Assembly: GCA_945872225.1 (NCBI GenBank) | Contig: CAMBZK010000071.1 | Coordinates: forward strand, 1 to 6,310 | Source of the DNA: a candidate division TM6 bacterium UASB124 | Lineage (GTDB): Bacteria; Babelota; Babeliae; Babelales; RVW-14 | Direction of reading: 5' to 3' | Length of the DNA stretch: 6,310 nucleotides | In this document: positions 6,238 through 6,310 of the stretch, in pieces | Layout of the letters: the number at the start of each line of letters is the position of its first letter | Position numbering within the stretch: position 1 is the first letter of the stretch | The notes under the pieces: model-generated | Databases searched by the model: none | Seen by the model: the letters and a program-made list of their open reading frames with translations, nothing else | What the model was told of the DNA's origin: nothing | Program-made: the position numbers and the translations under genes

Positions 6238-6310
6238 TCAGGCGGCAAGTAATTTCATCGTAGTGTTTTTGACTACGAATTTACCATACCTGAGTTGTGA
6301 TTCGAGGCGT
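6238..6310 (-). CDS. Possible 3' end of an upstream gene (partial, unidentified)
   Basis: One minus-strand frame is open from the window edge to a TGA at 6240-6238. It reads RLESQLRYGKFVVKNTT and then MKLLAA, while the other two frames stop earlier. The composition is protein-like and the stop lies 69 nt before the next GTG, so this is probably the C-terminus of a neighbouring gene in the same direction. With only 23 codons, no family can be named and chance openness is possible. A 7-bp inverted repeat (TCGTAGT/ACTACGA, 6258-6264 with 6272-6278) falls inside it. Confidence 0.4.
   Translation of the reverse strand, partial: RLESQLRYGKFVVKNTTMKLLAA

Noticed and set aside
6258..6278. Hairpin TCGTAGT/ACTACGA as a terminator of the upstream gene
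   Set aside because: Seven base pairs with no U tract on the minus strand, and it lies within the likely last codons of the partial gene.

Overview
This window is a compact bacterial segment with every supported gene on the minus strand. Reading in the direction of transcription (right to left) it holds: a possible 3' end of an unidentified gene, an FAD enzyme of the UDP-galactopyranose-mutase-like family, an overlapping NAD-dependent sugar-nucleotide epimerase/dehydratase, a tRNA-Leu(CAG) with an encoded CCA end, the chaperone gene dnaJ, and a MutS-like ATPase that begins with what looks like a Sec signal peptide.

Organism: Shine-Dalgarno sites (AAGGAG), sigma70-type promoters, GTG starts and an encoded tRNA CCA all say bacterium. 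The signal peptide on a MutS homologue and the compact packing recall host-associated lineages such as Candidatus Dependentiae (TM6). That is a recollection-based guess, not something the sequence proves.

Layout. (1) 4798-6168 and 3897-4826 form a translationally coupled sugar-nucleotide pair. The mutase-like flavoenzyme comes first, and the epimerase starts at a GTG inside its 3' end, with a well-spaced ribosome binding site. If the assignments hold, the epimerase could make UDP-Gal (or UDP-GalNAc) and the flavoenzyme could contract it to the furanose form, feeding a surface glycan. (2) The tRNA starts 21 nt after the epimerase stop, and a TATAAT lies just beyond its CCA end, 45 nt before dnaJ. 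(3) dnaJ is a complete class I DnaJ, without dnaK or grpE in view. It is followed by a GC-rich hairpin that lacks a U tract. (4) A gene-free stretch of about 370 nt (2237-2606) holds a near-consensus promoter (TTGACT, 17 bp, TATAAT) and a leader of about 190 nt in front of the MutS-like gene.

The most notable item is the MutS-like protein. It keeps the Walker A, Walker B, signature and His-loop motifs of the MutS ATPase and a piece of the core domain, lacks the mismatch-recognition and connector domains, and carries an N-terminal export signal plus at least one internal hydrophobic segment. That is hard to reconcile with ordinary cytoplasmic mismatch repair. No CRISPR array, insertion sequence, integrase or replication origin is visible.
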